NCBI GenBank assembly: GCA_037349315.1
Contig: JBAIAC010000040.1
Span: forward strand, 16,572,001-16,636,000
Length of the DNA: 64,000 nucleotides
Reading direction: 5' to 3'
Origin: Chelydra serpentina
Taxonomy: Eukaryota; Chordata; Testudines; Chelydridae
A program made the translations under genes and the position numbers. The notes beneath the pieces are model-generated. The model did not search any database. It was not told the origin of the DNA and saw nothing but the letters and a program-made list of their open reading frames with translations. Every line of letters begins with the position of its first letter. Within the stretch, counting starts at the first letter, position 1. This document shows positions 44,601 through 47,605 of this stretch, piece after piece.

Positions 44601-45729
44601 AGCCAAACCCTCACTAAAGAGGTTGCAGCCTAAATAAATGCCTTTGACCTAACAATACACAGATAAAGCTGCTGAACCATCCCCACTTAGATAACACCAC
44701 TCTGCTTCTCTGACAAAGACCCTGTGTCACTGCAAGCTACACTGCCAGGGAGAAAGGGTGGGGTGATAGAGGGAGAAGAGAGACATACAGCAAAAAATGC
44801 AGTCTACCGAATAGATGCAATCTACACAGTCACGGGAAACACCACTGGAAAAAAAGATGCATATTTTACATAATACACCAATACACACAGTTGCACAATT
44901 CGCCTTCCACCAGAGCTACCAACATTTGTGGGAGGGGTAGAAGCTGTGATGAAGAACCCAGCTGTTCCCCTTGCTTTTTAATAATAATCATTACCACAGC
45001 CTAAATACTGCACCTAGATACCCAAGTATCCCAGACGCTTTGCAAGAAGACAAATAGATTTAATTACTAACCATACAAAAACAACAATTAAAATCAGGAT
45101 AAACCCATAAATAAAAATCAATACCTCAAAGGCTGTTCTAGAATACACAGATTTTTTTTAACTCCACTCATTTCAAACAAGGAGATTTTGCTTCAATCCT
45201 TCACCCTCCATCTTCATTCCCTCTCCATCCCCGTCACCATTAGCTAGGGGCCAATTAATACCCTGAACCACTCAGATCTCTGGATTTAGTACCCCCCCAA
45301 TAATCATCTATCACCTTCTAGCATCCACCATTCTTCATCCCAACCTCCCCAAACCTCCATCCTCTCCATGTCATCCTCTCCCCTCATTATCACCACTCTC
45401 CTCACCTGGATTCCCACCACCTCCCCCCGGCCCCAAGCCCTCGCTGGGCATCCTTCTCCTCTTCATCCTCACCCCCCCCCACACACACTGACCCTAACAC
45501 CCCCCGCCCCATGGAGCAGCCCCCCCCTGCCAGCAGGGATATGTGGTGGGGGAGGGGGGGGGCTCACCTCCAGCTCGGTGTCCCCGGGCTCGGCCACCCC
45601 GATGATCTCGCTGGGCAGCTCGGCCAGGTCGGTGACCCGGATCAGCCCGTCGTGTAGGAAGATGGTCTCCTCCTTCACGGAGAGCCACTGGGCCGAGTCC
45701 GCAGCCGCGGCGGCCGCCGGGGACCCCAT
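448..45729 (-). CDS. HECTD4: HECTD4, 5' part of the gene: 23 coding exons, about 1,180 residues, continuing beyond the left edge
   Basis: Giant probable E3 ubiquitin-protein ligase of the HECT class. The family transfers ubiquitin from E2 to a catalytic cysteine in a C-terminal HECT domain and then to a substrate. That domain lies beyond the left edge. Twenty-three exons join in one frame with GT-AG introns and matching phases (listed separately). The order is a short Ala-rich start, a helical, Leu-rich segment (residues about 55-256), a Gly/Trp/Tyr-rich segment that looks beta-propeller-like (about 300-645, inference), helical armadillo-like stretches (about 645-1005), and a cysteine-containing beta module (about 1060-1180). 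The protein assignment comes from recognising the sequence ([37 protein letters not shown]), not from a search. There is no frameshift or internal stop. Mammalian HECTD4 is close to 4,000 residues, so about a quarter is present. Confidence 0.87.
553..1844. other. Intron 22 of HECTD4
   Basis: AT-rich sequence with a few short A/T runs. I recognise no repeat family or RNA gene. The open frames here are short and show no domain. Confidence 0.5.
1845..1964 (-). CDS. HECTD4: HECTD4 coding exon 22 (residues 1106-1145), with an alternative start at 1991
   Basis: It encodes [20 protein letters not shown], then [21 protein letters not shown] chose the acceptor TTTTGAAG|TTGG because YDYDK-LVIYAG continues the beta module naturally. 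A second acceptor 27 bases upstream (TTCTTTTACAG|TCTA, exon end 1991) has the better polypyrimidine tract. It stays in frame and would add nine residues, SNSVFYVLK. The donor GTGAAG|GTACAG is weak. Phase 0 at both ends. Confidence 0.8.
2028..2290 (+). repeat. MIR / CORE-SINE
   Basis: Contains the diagnostic CCCCATTTTACAGATGGGGA, AACTGAGACA and GACTTGCCCAAGGTCACA blocks of the MIR family, in the usual order. It lies in HECTD4 intron 21. Confidence 0.8.
2711..2740. repeat. Poly(A) run, 30 bases
   Basis: An uninterrupted A tract in intron 21, read as poly(T) in the HECTD4 transcript. No LINE or SINE body could be recognised directly in front of it. Confidence 0.9.
3040..3250 (+). repeat. Interspersed repeat fragment, probably CR1-related
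   Basis: The stretch containing CAGAGATGGAAAAGATCTA and CATCTAGTCCCATCTCCCTG matches a repeat block I recognise as common in sauropsid genomes. Exact family and ends not established. Confidence 0.5.
3430..3628 (-). CDS. HECTD4: HECTD4 coding exon 21 (residues 1039-1105)
   Basis: 199 bases. Acceptor GTGATTTCAG|AATG, donor GATAAG|GTAAGC. It encodes [20 protein letters not shown], then [20 protein letters not shown] and [20 protein letters not shown]. The E-x-x-HP ... IPGA ... FD-x-RC pattern is the start of a beta-sandwich module of a kind I associate with other very large ubiquitin-pathway and zinc-finger proteins such as ZZEF1 (recognition, not a search). Confidence 0.86.
3629..4670. other. 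Intron 20 of HECTD4
   Basis: Nothing recognisable beyond AT-rich intronic sequence. Confidence 0.5.
4671..4771 (-). CDS. HECTD4: HECTD4 coding exon 20 (residues 1006-1038)
   Basis: 101 bases. Acceptor TTGTTGCAG|ACGG. The donor GATGAGAG|GTGATT is relatively weak. It encodes [20 protein letters not shown], then [13 protein letters not shown]. This is a polar Ser/Gly-rich linker ahead of the beta module of exons 21-23. It leaves two bases over. Confidence 0.84.
4943..5223. mobile_element. Degenerate hAT-like miniature element
   Basis: The left end CAGTTCTTGAACTGTG and right end AAGTTTGAGAACCCTTG are imperfect inverted copies of a CAGnGGTTCTCAAACT-type hAT end. Flanks share only GCTAA, so the target duplication is decayed. 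No coding capacity. Confidence 0.45.
5339..6104. mobile_element. Non-autonomous hAT-like element, 766 bases
   Basis: Ends are CAGGGGTGGGCAAACG and TTTGCCCACCTCTG, inverted copies of each other. Flanks ACTTAGAA and AGCTAGAA match at 6 of 8 bases, the duplication length expected for hAT. The interior is G-rich with GGGGTGnGGGGCTnTGGG-like tandem units at about 5425-5770, which produce long spurious open frames. No transposase. Confidence 0.75.
6432..6585 (-). CDS. HECTD4: HECTD4 coding exon 19 (residues 954-1005)
   Basis: 154 bases. Acceptor CTTTGCAG|GTTA, donor AGTCAG|GTATGG. It encodes [20 protein letters not shown], then [20 protein letters not shown] and [11 protein letters not shown]. The helical repeat pattern resembles armadillo/HEAT units (inference). 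It ends in phase 0. Confidence 0.87.
6586..7812. other. Intron 18 of HECTD4
   Basis: No repeat or gene recognised. Short overlapping open frames on both strands near 6760-7160 show no domain. Confidence 0.5.
7813..7937 (-). CDS. HECTD4: HECTD4 coding exon 18 (residues 913-953)
   Basis: 125 bases. Acceptor TTACCTAG|GAGC, donor GCAGAG|GTAAGA. It encodes [20 protein letters not shown], then [20 protein letters not shown]. Regular heptad-like leucines suggest paired helices. It leaves two bases over. Confidence 0.86.
7938..9142. other. Intron 17 of HECTD4
   Basis: Nothing recognisable. Confidence 0.5.
9143..9271 (-). CDS. HECTD4: HECTD4 coding exon 17 (residues 870-912)
   Basis: 129 bases, 43 whole codons, phase 0 at both ends. 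Acceptor ATATTAAAG|GCTG, donor GTACAG|GTAAAC. It encodes [20 protein letters not shown], then an acidic linker with [11 protein letters not shown]. Skipping would keep the frame. Confidence 0.86.
9272..10399. other. Intron 16 of HECTD4
   Basis: Nothing recognisable. Has a short GT/AT-rich patch near 9592-9620. Confidence 0.5.
10400..10520 (-). CDS. HECTD4: HECTD4 coding exon 16 (residues 829-869)
   Basis: 121 bases. Acceptor TTTTAAAG|ACTA, donor GTGCCT|GTAAGT. It encodes [20 protein letters not shown], then [20 protein letters not shown]. It ends in phase 0. Helical, Leu/Ile-rich. Confidence 0.86.
10521..11249. other. Intron 15 of HECTD4
   Basis: Nothing recognisable. Confidence 0.5.
11250..11355 (-). 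CDS. HECTD4: HECTD4 coding exon 15 (residues 794-828)
   Basis: 106 bases. Acceptor GCCATTGTAG|GAGA, donor CATTACAG|GTAAAG. It encodes [20 protein letters not shown], then [14 protein letters not shown]. It ends with an acidic SEDDD patch. It leaves two bases over. Confidence 0.85.
11356..12049. other. Intron 14, first part
   Basis: Mostly unassigned AT-rich sequence. Bases 11860-12040 are more GC-rich and hold a plus-strand open stretch ending TRHRQYQEG. It resembles repeat-derived text but has no identifiable family. Confidence 0.4.
12050..12960 (-). pseudogene. Decayed coding remnant, probably transposon-derived, in intron 14
   Basis: On the minus strand several frames read like eroded protein. 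Near 12900-12780 it reads [20 protein letters not shown] then [16 protein letters not shown]. At 12764-12567 it reads [20 protein letters not shown], then [20 protein letters not shown]. Near 12500-12460 it reads [13 protein letters not shown], and near 12340-12310 [12 protein letters not shown]. The pieces lie in collinear order but in different frames with stops between them. They resemble an uncharacterised protein I associate with mobile elements in many animal genomes, but I cannot name the family. Dead: at least three frame breaks. It is antisense-independent of HECTD4 splicing and wholly intronic. Confidence 0.5.
13045..13440 (+). mobile_element. Probable LTR-type repeat (solo or partial)
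   Basis: A moderately GC-rich block beginning TGTAGCAGGGTGGTTACC with a TATA-like CCTATAAAAG about 120 bases in, followed by AG/GGG-rich leader-like text. This layout is that of a retroelement LTR, and I recognise the text as a recurring turtle-type repeat. No internal coding region or target duplication was established. Confidence 0.45.
13441..13620. mobile_element. hAT-like miniature element, truncated on the right
   Basis: Begins CAGTGGTTCCCAAACTTTAA, a typical hAT end, directly after the LTR-like block. The matching inverted end is not visible, so it is probably truncated. Confidence 0.5.
14017..14087 (-). CDS. HECTD4: HECTD4 coding exon 14 (residues 770-793)
   Basis: The shortest exon, 71 bases. 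The acceptor lies after a 17-base poly-T tract (TTTTTTTAG|CTCT); the donor is ACAGAAG|GTGAGT. It encodes [20 protein letters not shown] then VLTEG across the junction. It is phase-compatible on both sides (two bases in, one out). Confidence 0.84.
14088..15416. other. Intron 13, first part
   Basis: Holds a poly(A) tract at 14089-14106 (the poly-T tract of the exon 14 acceptor on the gene strand) followed by a G run, and a poly(C) run at about 14770-14784. Otherwise unassigned. Confidence 0.5.
15417..15706. mobile_element. Multi-hairpin miniature DNA element, copy 1
   Basis: Ends are inverted copies (GAGGGCTAGTCTACACT and AGTGTAGACCAGCCCTG). Inside are three further inverted pairs: 15470-15487 with 15495-15512 (GGTTCGATTTATCGCGTC), 15520-15534 with 15568-15582 (GCTCCCCCGTCGACG), and 15631-15645 with 15647-15661 (ACTTCAGCTACGTTA). 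The last is enclosed by GTTCGAACTAAGATA near 15611. It is CpG-rich against an AT-rich intron. No coding capacity; superfamily not assigned. Confidence 0.7.
16627..16927. mobile_element. Multi-hairpin miniature DNA element, copy 2
   Basis: Same family and orientation as the element 1.2 kb to the left. It has end AGTGTAGACCAAGG on the right and a decayed GGGTACGTCTTCACTAC on the left. It also has the GGATCGATTTATC / GATAAATCGATCC pair and the AGCTAC / GTAGCT arms near 16856-16880. Diverged enough to be an independent insertion rather than a recent duplication. Confidence 0.65.
17015..17160 (-). CDS. HECTD4: HECTD4 coding exon 13 (residues 722-769)
   Basis: 146 bases. Acceptor CTTTTGTAG|GTGG, donor GCAATCAG|GTAAAT. 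It encodes [20 protein letters not shown] then [20 protein letters not shown]. It leaves two bases over. The amphipathic helices continue those of exon 12. Confidence 0.86.
17340..17500 (+). repeat. MIR-like fragment
   Basis: CTTGAGCAAATAACTTAACC, CAATTTGTAAAACATCGATA and ACCTCACAGGG follow the order of the MIR core. Strongly diverged; intron 12. Confidence 0.5.
17683..17915 (-). CDS. HECTD4: HECTD4 coding exon 12 (residues 644-721)
   Basis: 233 bases. Acceptor TTCTTTCAG|GAGA, donor CTTTCAG|GTATAA. It encodes [20 protein letters not shown], then [20 protein letters not shown] and a helical [15 protein letters not shown]. It begins the long helical, armadillo-like part of the protein (inference). 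It ends in phase 0. Confidence 0.87.
17916..18288. other. Intron 11 of HECTD4
   Basis: Nothing recognisable. Confidence 0.5.
18289..18429 (-). CDS. HECTD4: HECTD4 coding exon 11 (residues 597-643)
   Basis: 141 bases. Acceptor CTCTCTTCAG|GTGC, donor CCTAGAG|GTGAGA. It encodes [20 protein letters not shown] then [20 protein letters not shown]. The [13 protein letters not shown] motif with regular aromatic residues looks like the closing blade of the propeller-like segment (inference). It leaves one base over. Confidence 0.87.
18874..18888. repeat. Poly(G) run, 15 bases
   Basis: An uninterrupted G tract in intron 10. Confidence 0.85.
19050..19170 (+). repeat. Interspersed repeat fragment
   Basis: CAGACCTCTGCCCTGAGGAG followed by CTTACAAGTGGGCAC matches a block often seen in amniote repeats. 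The family is unresolved. The rest of intron 10 (18430-20101) is unassigned. Confidence 0.4.
20102..20215 (-). CDS. HECTD4: HECTD4 coding exon 10 (residues 559-596)
   Basis: 114 bases. The frame requires the acceptor TTTTTTAAG|TTCTTGC. A nearer-looking TTCTAG lies 13 bases inside the exon and would break the frame. It encodes [20 protein letters not shown], then [18 protein letters not shown]. Donor GACTTG|GTAAGA. It leaves one base over. Confidence 0.85.
20318..20479 (-). CDS. HECTD4: HECTD4 coding exon 9 (residues 505-558)
   Basis: 162 bases. Acceptor CATTTCAG|CTGC, donor TGAAAA|GTAAGT. It encodes [20 protein letters not shown], then [20 protein letters not shown] and [11 protein letters not shown]. 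The Gly/Ser-rich loop is probably disordered. It leaves one base over and is followed by the shortest intron in the window (102 bases). Confidence 0.86.
20693..21093. mobile_element. hAT-like miniature element, 401 bases, perfect target duplication
   Basis: Ends CAGGCCTGCACAAC and GTTGTGCAGGCCTG are exact inverted copies. Both flanks carry CATTAGGA (20685-20692 and 21094-21101), a perfect 8-base duplication as expected for hAT. The interior is strongly C-rich and encodes no transposase; open frames inside are proline-rich artefacts. Intron 8. Confidence 0.85.
21636..22150. mobile_element. Composite GC-rich repeat with a hAT-like end
   Basis: Begins CAGTGGTTCTCAACTGTGG, a hAT-type end. A GC-rich block near 21720-21775 (GCGGCTCCCACTGGCCGCGG ... 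CCAGGCCAATGG) returns inverted near 22095-22135 (CATTGGCCTGGAGCGGCG ... GCCGCGG). Between them lies another repeat ending GAGCACCCACGGAGTCGGCG. At least two elements appear nested. No right end or target duplication fixed. Confidence 0.55.
22678..22870 (-). CDS. HECTD4: HECTD4 coding exon 8 (residues 441-504)
   Basis: 193 bases. Acceptor TTGCATAG|GTAG, donor CAAGCAG|GTGAGA. It encodes [20 protein letters not shown], then [20 protein letters not shown] and a Ser/Ala/Thr-rich low-structure stretch. It leaves one base over. The basic, serine-rich part looks like a flexible insertion between propeller-like blades (inference). Confidence 0.86.
22871..23974. other. Intron 7, left part
   Basis: Unassigned, apart from a stretch at about 23330-23520. 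There, GCCATGTCTAACC and AACATAGCTATGCTGG resemble a decayed inverted-repeat element with an A-rich run (about 23440-23475). Confidence 0.35.
23975..24060 (+). repeat. CR1 LINE 3' end
   Basis: GTGCAGGGGACTGGACTAGA, TGACCTATTGAGGTGCCTTT and CAGTCCTACC match the conserved terminal block of CR1 retrotransposons. A 5'-truncated copy, as is usual for CR1. Confidence 0.75.
24061..24815. other. Intron 7, remainder
   Basis: AT-rich, nothing recognisable. Confidence 0.5.
24816..24986 (-). CDS. HECTD4: HECTD4 coding exon 7 (residues 384-440)
   Basis: 171 bases, 57 whole codons. Acceptor GATCTCTAG|GTATG, donor CTTATA|GTAAGTG. It encodes [20 protein letters not shown], then [15 protein letters not shown] and a Lys-rich NEKTPKG loop, ending VFMDIFELI. 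It is in phase 0 at both ends, so skipping it would keep the frame. Confidence 0.86.
24987..25896. other. Intron 6 of HECTD4
   Basis: AT-rich, nothing recognisable. A GT-rich and T-rich patch (25861-25895) precedes the exon 6 donor side. Confidence 0.5.
25897..26035 (-). CDS. HECTD4: HECTD4 coding exon 6 (residues 337-383)
   Basis: 139 bases. Acceptor TTTCCCCAG|AGGC. The donor CTTCAG|GTAAAAAA is weaker than average. It encodes [20 protein letters not shown], then [12 protein letters not shown] and [11 protein letters not shown]. The [11 protein letters not shown] motif and following beta-rich text look like a continuation of the propeller-like segment (inference). It ends in phase 0. Confidence 0.87.
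26290..27110 (-). repeat. Possible retroelement remnant
   Basis: Distinctly more GC-rich than the surrounding intron 5. It contains GAAAAAATTCCTTCCTGACC, a phrase that recurs in another form at 51421 (AAAAATTCCTTCCCAGCCCC). Probably repeat-derived, but class and limits are unknown. Confidence 0.35.
27268..27302. repeat. TA/CA microsatellite
   Basis: (TA)n passing into (CA)n in intron 5, about 65 bases from exon 5 on the downstream side. Confidence 0.85.
27367..27475 (-). CDS. HECTD4: HECTD4 coding exon 5 (residues 301-336)
   Basis: 109 bases. Acceptor TATTTCAG|ATGC, donor TTTACG|GTAAGC. It encodes [20 protein letters not shown] then [15 protein letters not shown]. The alternating DGLYLYTT / GISKLGSG pattern resembles a beta-propeller blade (inference). 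It leaves two bases over. Confidence 0.86.
27476..29093. other. Intron 4 of HECTD4
   Basis: Nothing recognisable. A plus-strand open frame of about 100 codons at 27915 shows no domain. Confidence 0.5.
29094..29224 (-). CDS. HECTD4: HECTD4 coding exon 4 (residues 257-300)
   Basis: 131 bases. Acceptor TTTAAAG|GTTG, donor AACAAAG|GTGAAG. It encodes [20 protein letters not shown], then [20 protein letters not shown], a Ser/Gly-rich linker. It leaves one base over. This linker probably separates the helical N-terminus from the Gly/Trp/Tyr-rich part that follows (inference). Confidence 0.85.
29225..29627. other. Intron 3 of HECTD4
   Basis: AT-rich, nothing recognisable. Confidence 0.5.
29628..29717 (-). 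CDS. HECTD4: HECTD4 coding exon 3 (residues 227-256)
   Basis: A 90-base exon with acceptor TTTCCTAG|GGGA and donor TACAG|GTGGG. It is read after two bases carried from exon 2, giving [21 protein letters not shown] and then PVADVLY. It leaves two bases over. It continues the helical segment of exon 2. Confidence 0.85.
29718..30929. other. Intron 2, part between exon 3 and the CR1 copy
   Basis: AT-rich, nothing recognisable. Confidence 0.45.
30930..31780 (+). repeat. CR1-related LINE fragment, about 850 bases
   Basis: Contains TTAACCTTCTCTTGGTTAAG, AGTCTATCACTATAAGGCAC, CTCTTCTTTGAACCCTCTCC and ACACCAGAATGGGAAACAGT. These are in the order of a CR1-related block that is very frequent in turtle genomes. 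Its minus strand reads [20 protein letters not shown], reminiscent of the C-terminal end of LINE ORF2, so the element's coding orientation may be minus. No complete domain. Confidence 0.7.
31781..32827. other. Intron 2, part between the CR1 copy and exon 2
   Basis: AT-rich, no family recognised. Confidence 0.45.
32828..33345 (-). CDS. HECTD4: HECTD4 coding exon 2 (residues 55-226)
   Basis: The largest exon here, 518 bases. Acceptor CTCTTAG|ATTC, donor GCAAG|GTAAGA. It enters in phase 0 and leaves two bases over. It encodes [20 protein letters not shown] and then the leucine/arginine-rich helical stretch [21 protein letters not shown] charged ERENSGDEE linker follows, then a Leu/Ala-rich helical end with [13 protein letters not shown]. 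The helix-rich pattern suggests a scaffold or solenoid region (inference). Confidence 0.87.
33346..34705. other. Intron 1, first part next to exon 2
   Basis: No repeat or exon recognised. Confidence 0.45.
34714..34818. mobile_element. hAT-like miniature element, 105 bases, perfect target duplication
   Basis: Ends TAGAGCCCTGCAAAT and GCACAGGGCTCTCTA are inverted near-copies. Both flanks are CTTGTAAC (34706-34713 and 34819-34826), a perfect 8-base duplication. The interior has an internal palindromic GGATACC / GTATCCG theme. Non-coding. Intron 1. Confidence 0.8.
35590..36110 (-). mobile_element. Probable antisense LTR-element fragment
   Basis: The stretch with TTTAAAGAAGGATTTTATTAAAGC and the repeated GGAATAA-CCTCCCT-CACAGGGAAAA units (about 36010-36095) resembles an LTR read backwards, with TTTATT as an inverted polyadenylation signal. 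Family not assigned; no coding region. Confidence 0.4.
36575..36785. mobile_element. Palindromic repeat element with 77-base arms
   Basis: Opens with TATCAGAGGGGTAGCCGTGT, a repeat end found widely in turtle genomes. Bases 36611-36687 return almost perfectly inverted at 36709-36785 around a 21-base loop. A 13-base direct repeat CTGCTTATAGTAT flanks the unit (36562-36574 and 36782-36794, overlapping the arm end by four bases). No coding capacity. Confidence 0.75.
37725..37790 (+). repeat. MIR fragment
   Basis: GTATTACTCCCATTTTACAG then ATGAGGGAACCGAAGCACA is the MIR core; short and truncated. The rest of 36795-38584 is unassigned. Confidence 0.6.
38585..39290 (+). mobile_element. Ty3/gypsy-type retroelement remnant: RNase H tail plus LTR-like 3' part
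   Basis: At about 38610-38700 the plus strand reads [20 protein letters not shown] and ends at a TGA. VADALSR-type text is the hallmark of the RNase H C-terminus in gypsy-type pol. Downstream comes LTR-like sequence with an AATAAA at about 38911. Everything upstream of the RNase H tail is absent. Long dead and intronic. Confidence 0.6.
40429..40930 (-). pseudogene. Unidentified decayed coding-like stretch in intron 1
   Basis: Two neighbouring minus-strand open stretches in different frames read like protein: [20 protein letters not shown] upstream, and [20 protein letters not shown] downstream. I do not recognise the family. It could be a processed pseudogene, a repeat, or chance. Confidence 0.25.
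41658..41695. repeat. (CA)n microsatellite, 38 bases
   Basis: An uninterrupted AC dinucleotide run, intron 1. Confidence 0.95.
42465..42576. mobile_element. hAT-like miniature element, 112 bases, perfect target duplication
   Basis: Ends TAGGGTGCCTAGACAG and CTGGTCACTCTA are inverted near-copies. Both flanks carry TTCACTTT (42457-42464 and 42577-42584). The interior has AAATTGGGATGGGGG and an inverted-like AATCGGGACTGTCCC. Non-coding. Confidence 0.8.
42716..42838. mobile_element. Short interspersed DNA element
   Basis: Begins GGAGTGCTGGAACAATTTCT and ends CAGCACCCCTAGCTCCAGCACT; ends are loosely inverted (AGTGCTGGA / TCCAGCACT). Recognised as a frequent sauropsid repeat. No clear target duplication. 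Confidence 0.55.
42839..45430. other. Intron 1, part nearest exon 1
   Basis: Mostly unassigned. Contains an AAT trinucleotide run at about 44424-44452. It becomes C-rich toward 45300-45540, ahead of exon 1. Confidence 0.45.
45568..45729 (-). CDS. HECTD4: HECTD4 coding exon 1 (residues 1-54)
   Basis: Starts at the ATG whose A is at 45729 and encodes [20 protein letters not shown] through to GDTELE. It ends GAG|GTGAGC, a strong donor, in phase 0. The alanine run after the start is GC-driven. The start context is only moderate (C at -3, G at +4), and no in-frame stop appears in the few dozen codons upstream, so the start rests on family resemblance. A 12.2-kb intron follows. Confidence 0.85.
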
Positions 45730-46130
45730 GGGGCTGGCACCGGGCGACCCTGGGGCAGAAGTGAGGCGGGCCCCGCTACCCCCCCATGACGGGGGGGGAG
45801 ATGGGAAGGGAGAGAGTCCCTCGCGCGCTGGGAGGAGGGAACCGAGCGCCGGGGGTCCCTGAGGGGAAGCGGGGCCGGGGGTTGTCCGCGGGGAAGGTGG
45901 GAGGGGACCGGGACTCTCTAGCGGCGGGGCCCGGGGCGCAGCGTCCAGCTCCTGCTCCCCTCCTCACACACACAGGTGACAGCACGACGCCATGTTGCGG
46001 GCTGCGGCGGGCCCGGCATGCCCCGCGCCGGGAACAATACACCCTCCCCCCGCGGCTCCCCAGCGCCCCGCCCCCCCCGAGGCCCCGCCTTCGGCCCGGC
46101 GGCTCCTCCCACCGAGAGCTTCCTCCCCTC
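45730..46130 (-). promoter_or_regulatory. HECTD4: GC-rich promoter and 5' untranslated region of HECTD4
   Basis: A CpG-rich block runs from within exon 1 to about 46130, typical of a housekeeping vertebrate promoter. On the gene strand, CAACATGGCGTC at 45997..45986 matches a YY1-type element, which often sits just downstream of start sites. No TATA box is evident. The transcription start cannot be placed exactly. If it lies above about 45995, the leader carries two short upstream frames (see findings). Confidence 0.6.
45986..45997 (-). promoter_or_regulatory. YY1-like site
   Basis: CAACATGGCGTC on the gene strand fits the AAnATGGCG core recognised by YY1. It lies about 260 bases upstream of the HECTD4 start codon inside the CpG-rich block. 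The match is seen in sequence; occupancy is inference. Confidence 0.45.
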
Positions 46131-46149
46131 AGGCGTGGGGCGACCCCCC

Positions 46150-47345
46150 TGCTTTGCCCTTCTCCGCCTGGAAGACAACACCCACCCCCCACCCCCTCGA
46201 CAGCGCTGCTCCTGCCGCGGCTCTCCACCTGCCCCACTCTGCTCTCTTCCCGCCTGCCCCACTCCCCTTCCACCTGCCCCACTCCGCTCTCTTCCCCGCC
46301 CCCCACACACGCCCCCGCTCCGCACCTGCCCCACTCTGCTCTCTCCCCCCCTTCCCGCCTGCCCCACTCCCCTGCCCCACTCCGCTCTCTCCCCCGCCCC
46401 CCACACATGCCCCCGCTCCGCACCTGCCCCACTCTGCTCTCTCCCCCCCCTTCCCGCCTGCCCCACTCCTCCCCCCGGGCTCTCCACCTGCCCCACTCTG
46501 CTCTCTCCCCCACACCCCCACCCCCTGCCTGCCCCACTCCGCTCTCTCCCCCACACCACCACCCCCGCTCCCCGCCTGCCCTACCCTGCTCTTTCCCCCC
46601 GGGCCCCTTCCCCACTCCACCCCCCGGGCTCTCTGCCTGCCCCACTCTGCTCTCTCCCCCACACCACCACCCCCCACTCCCCGCCTGCCCCACTCTGCTC
46701 TCTCCCCCCCCTTCCCGCCTGCCCCACTCCTCCCCTCGGGCTCTCCACCTGCCCTACTCTGCTCTCTCCCCCACACCCCCACCCCCCGCCTGCCCCACTC
46801 CCCCACACCACCACCCCCGCTCCCCGCCTGCCCTACTCTGCTCTTTCCCCCCGGGCCCCTTCCCCACTCCACCCCCCGGGCTCTCTGCCTGCCCCACTCT
46901 GCTCTCTCCCCCACACCACCACCCCCCACTCCCCGCCTGCCCCACTCTGCTCTCTCCCCCGCCCCACACACACACCCCTGCTCCGCACCTGCCCCACTCT
47001 GCTCTCTCACCCCCCTTCCCACCTGCCCCACTCCTCCCCCCGGGCTCCCCGCCTGCCCTACTCTGCTCTTTCCCCCCGGACCCCTGCCCCACTCCACCCC
47101 CCGGGCTCTCCGCCTGCCCCACTCTGCTCTCTCCCACCTTCCTGCCCGCCCCACTCCCCTTCCCCCTGCCCCACTCTGCTCTCCCCCCCTTCCCGCCTGC
47201 CCCATTACTCTTCCCGCCTGTCCCCACTCCGTTCGCGCCCCCTCACCCGGCTCCCCGCTTCGCTTCCCGCCTGCCCCACACTCCGTTCCCTCCCGGGCTC
47301 CCCGCTCTGTTTCCCCTGCCCCATTCCGACTCCCTGTCTGCCCCA
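46150..47345. repeat. C/T-rich minisatellite with a 252-base higher-order repeat
   Basis: Short units of the form GCCTGCCCCACTCTGCTCTC plus CCCCC spacers repeat for about 1.2 kb. A longer unit recurs: GCTCCCCGCCTGCCCTAC at 46567 and 46819, and CTCTGCCTGCCCCACTCTGC at 46631 and 46883, both 252 bases apart. Nearly all purines lie on the minus strand. Three plus-strand frames stay open for hundreds of codons (Pro/Leu/Ser-rich) and their reverse frames are Gly/Arg/Glu-rich. This is an effect of period and composition, so I do not call a protein. It sits directly upstream of the HECTD4 promoter. Confidence 0.9.
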
Positions 47346-47353
47346 CTTTGCTC

Positions 47354-47597
47354 CAGTAGCATAGCCGGGGGGGAGCAGCGGGAGCGGCCGCTCCCCACTG
47401 AGCAGAAGCAGCGCCTTTTTTTGCTCCCGACGTCTTTTGCTGCGGAGCATTTTTTTTTTTGCTCCCGGAGCCTTTTTTGCCCAGAGCGGAGCATTTTTTT
47501 TGCTCCCGGCGCCTTTTTTTGCTCCCAACGCTTTTTGCTCCTGGCGCCTTTTTTTTAGCTCTGCTCCCCCTGTGCTCTAAACCTGGCTACGCCACTG
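47354..47597. mobile_element. hAT-like miniature element, 244 bases, perfect target duplication
   Basis: Ends CAGTAGCATAGCCGGG and CCTGGCTACGCCACTG are inverted near-copies. Both flanks are CTTTGCTC (47346-47353 and 47598-47605). The interior is a tandem of about 20-base units, TTTTTTTGCTCCCGGCGCC-like. It lies at the far edge of the minisatellite. Confidence 0.85.
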
Positions 47598-47605
47598 CTT
47601 TGCTC

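Noticed and set aside
44990..45070. Possible MIR fragment near the start of intron 1
   Set aside because: Only loose similarity; none of the diagnostic core blocks is present.
45786..47558. A 590-codon plus-strand open frame, with 462- and 455-codon frames overlapping it and a 405-codon frame on the other strand
   Set aside because: All lie in the C/T-rich minisatellite and the adjoining hAT-like element. Several frames are open at once, the text is only Pro/Leu/Ser/Thr or Gly/Arg/Glu repeats, and there is no domain.
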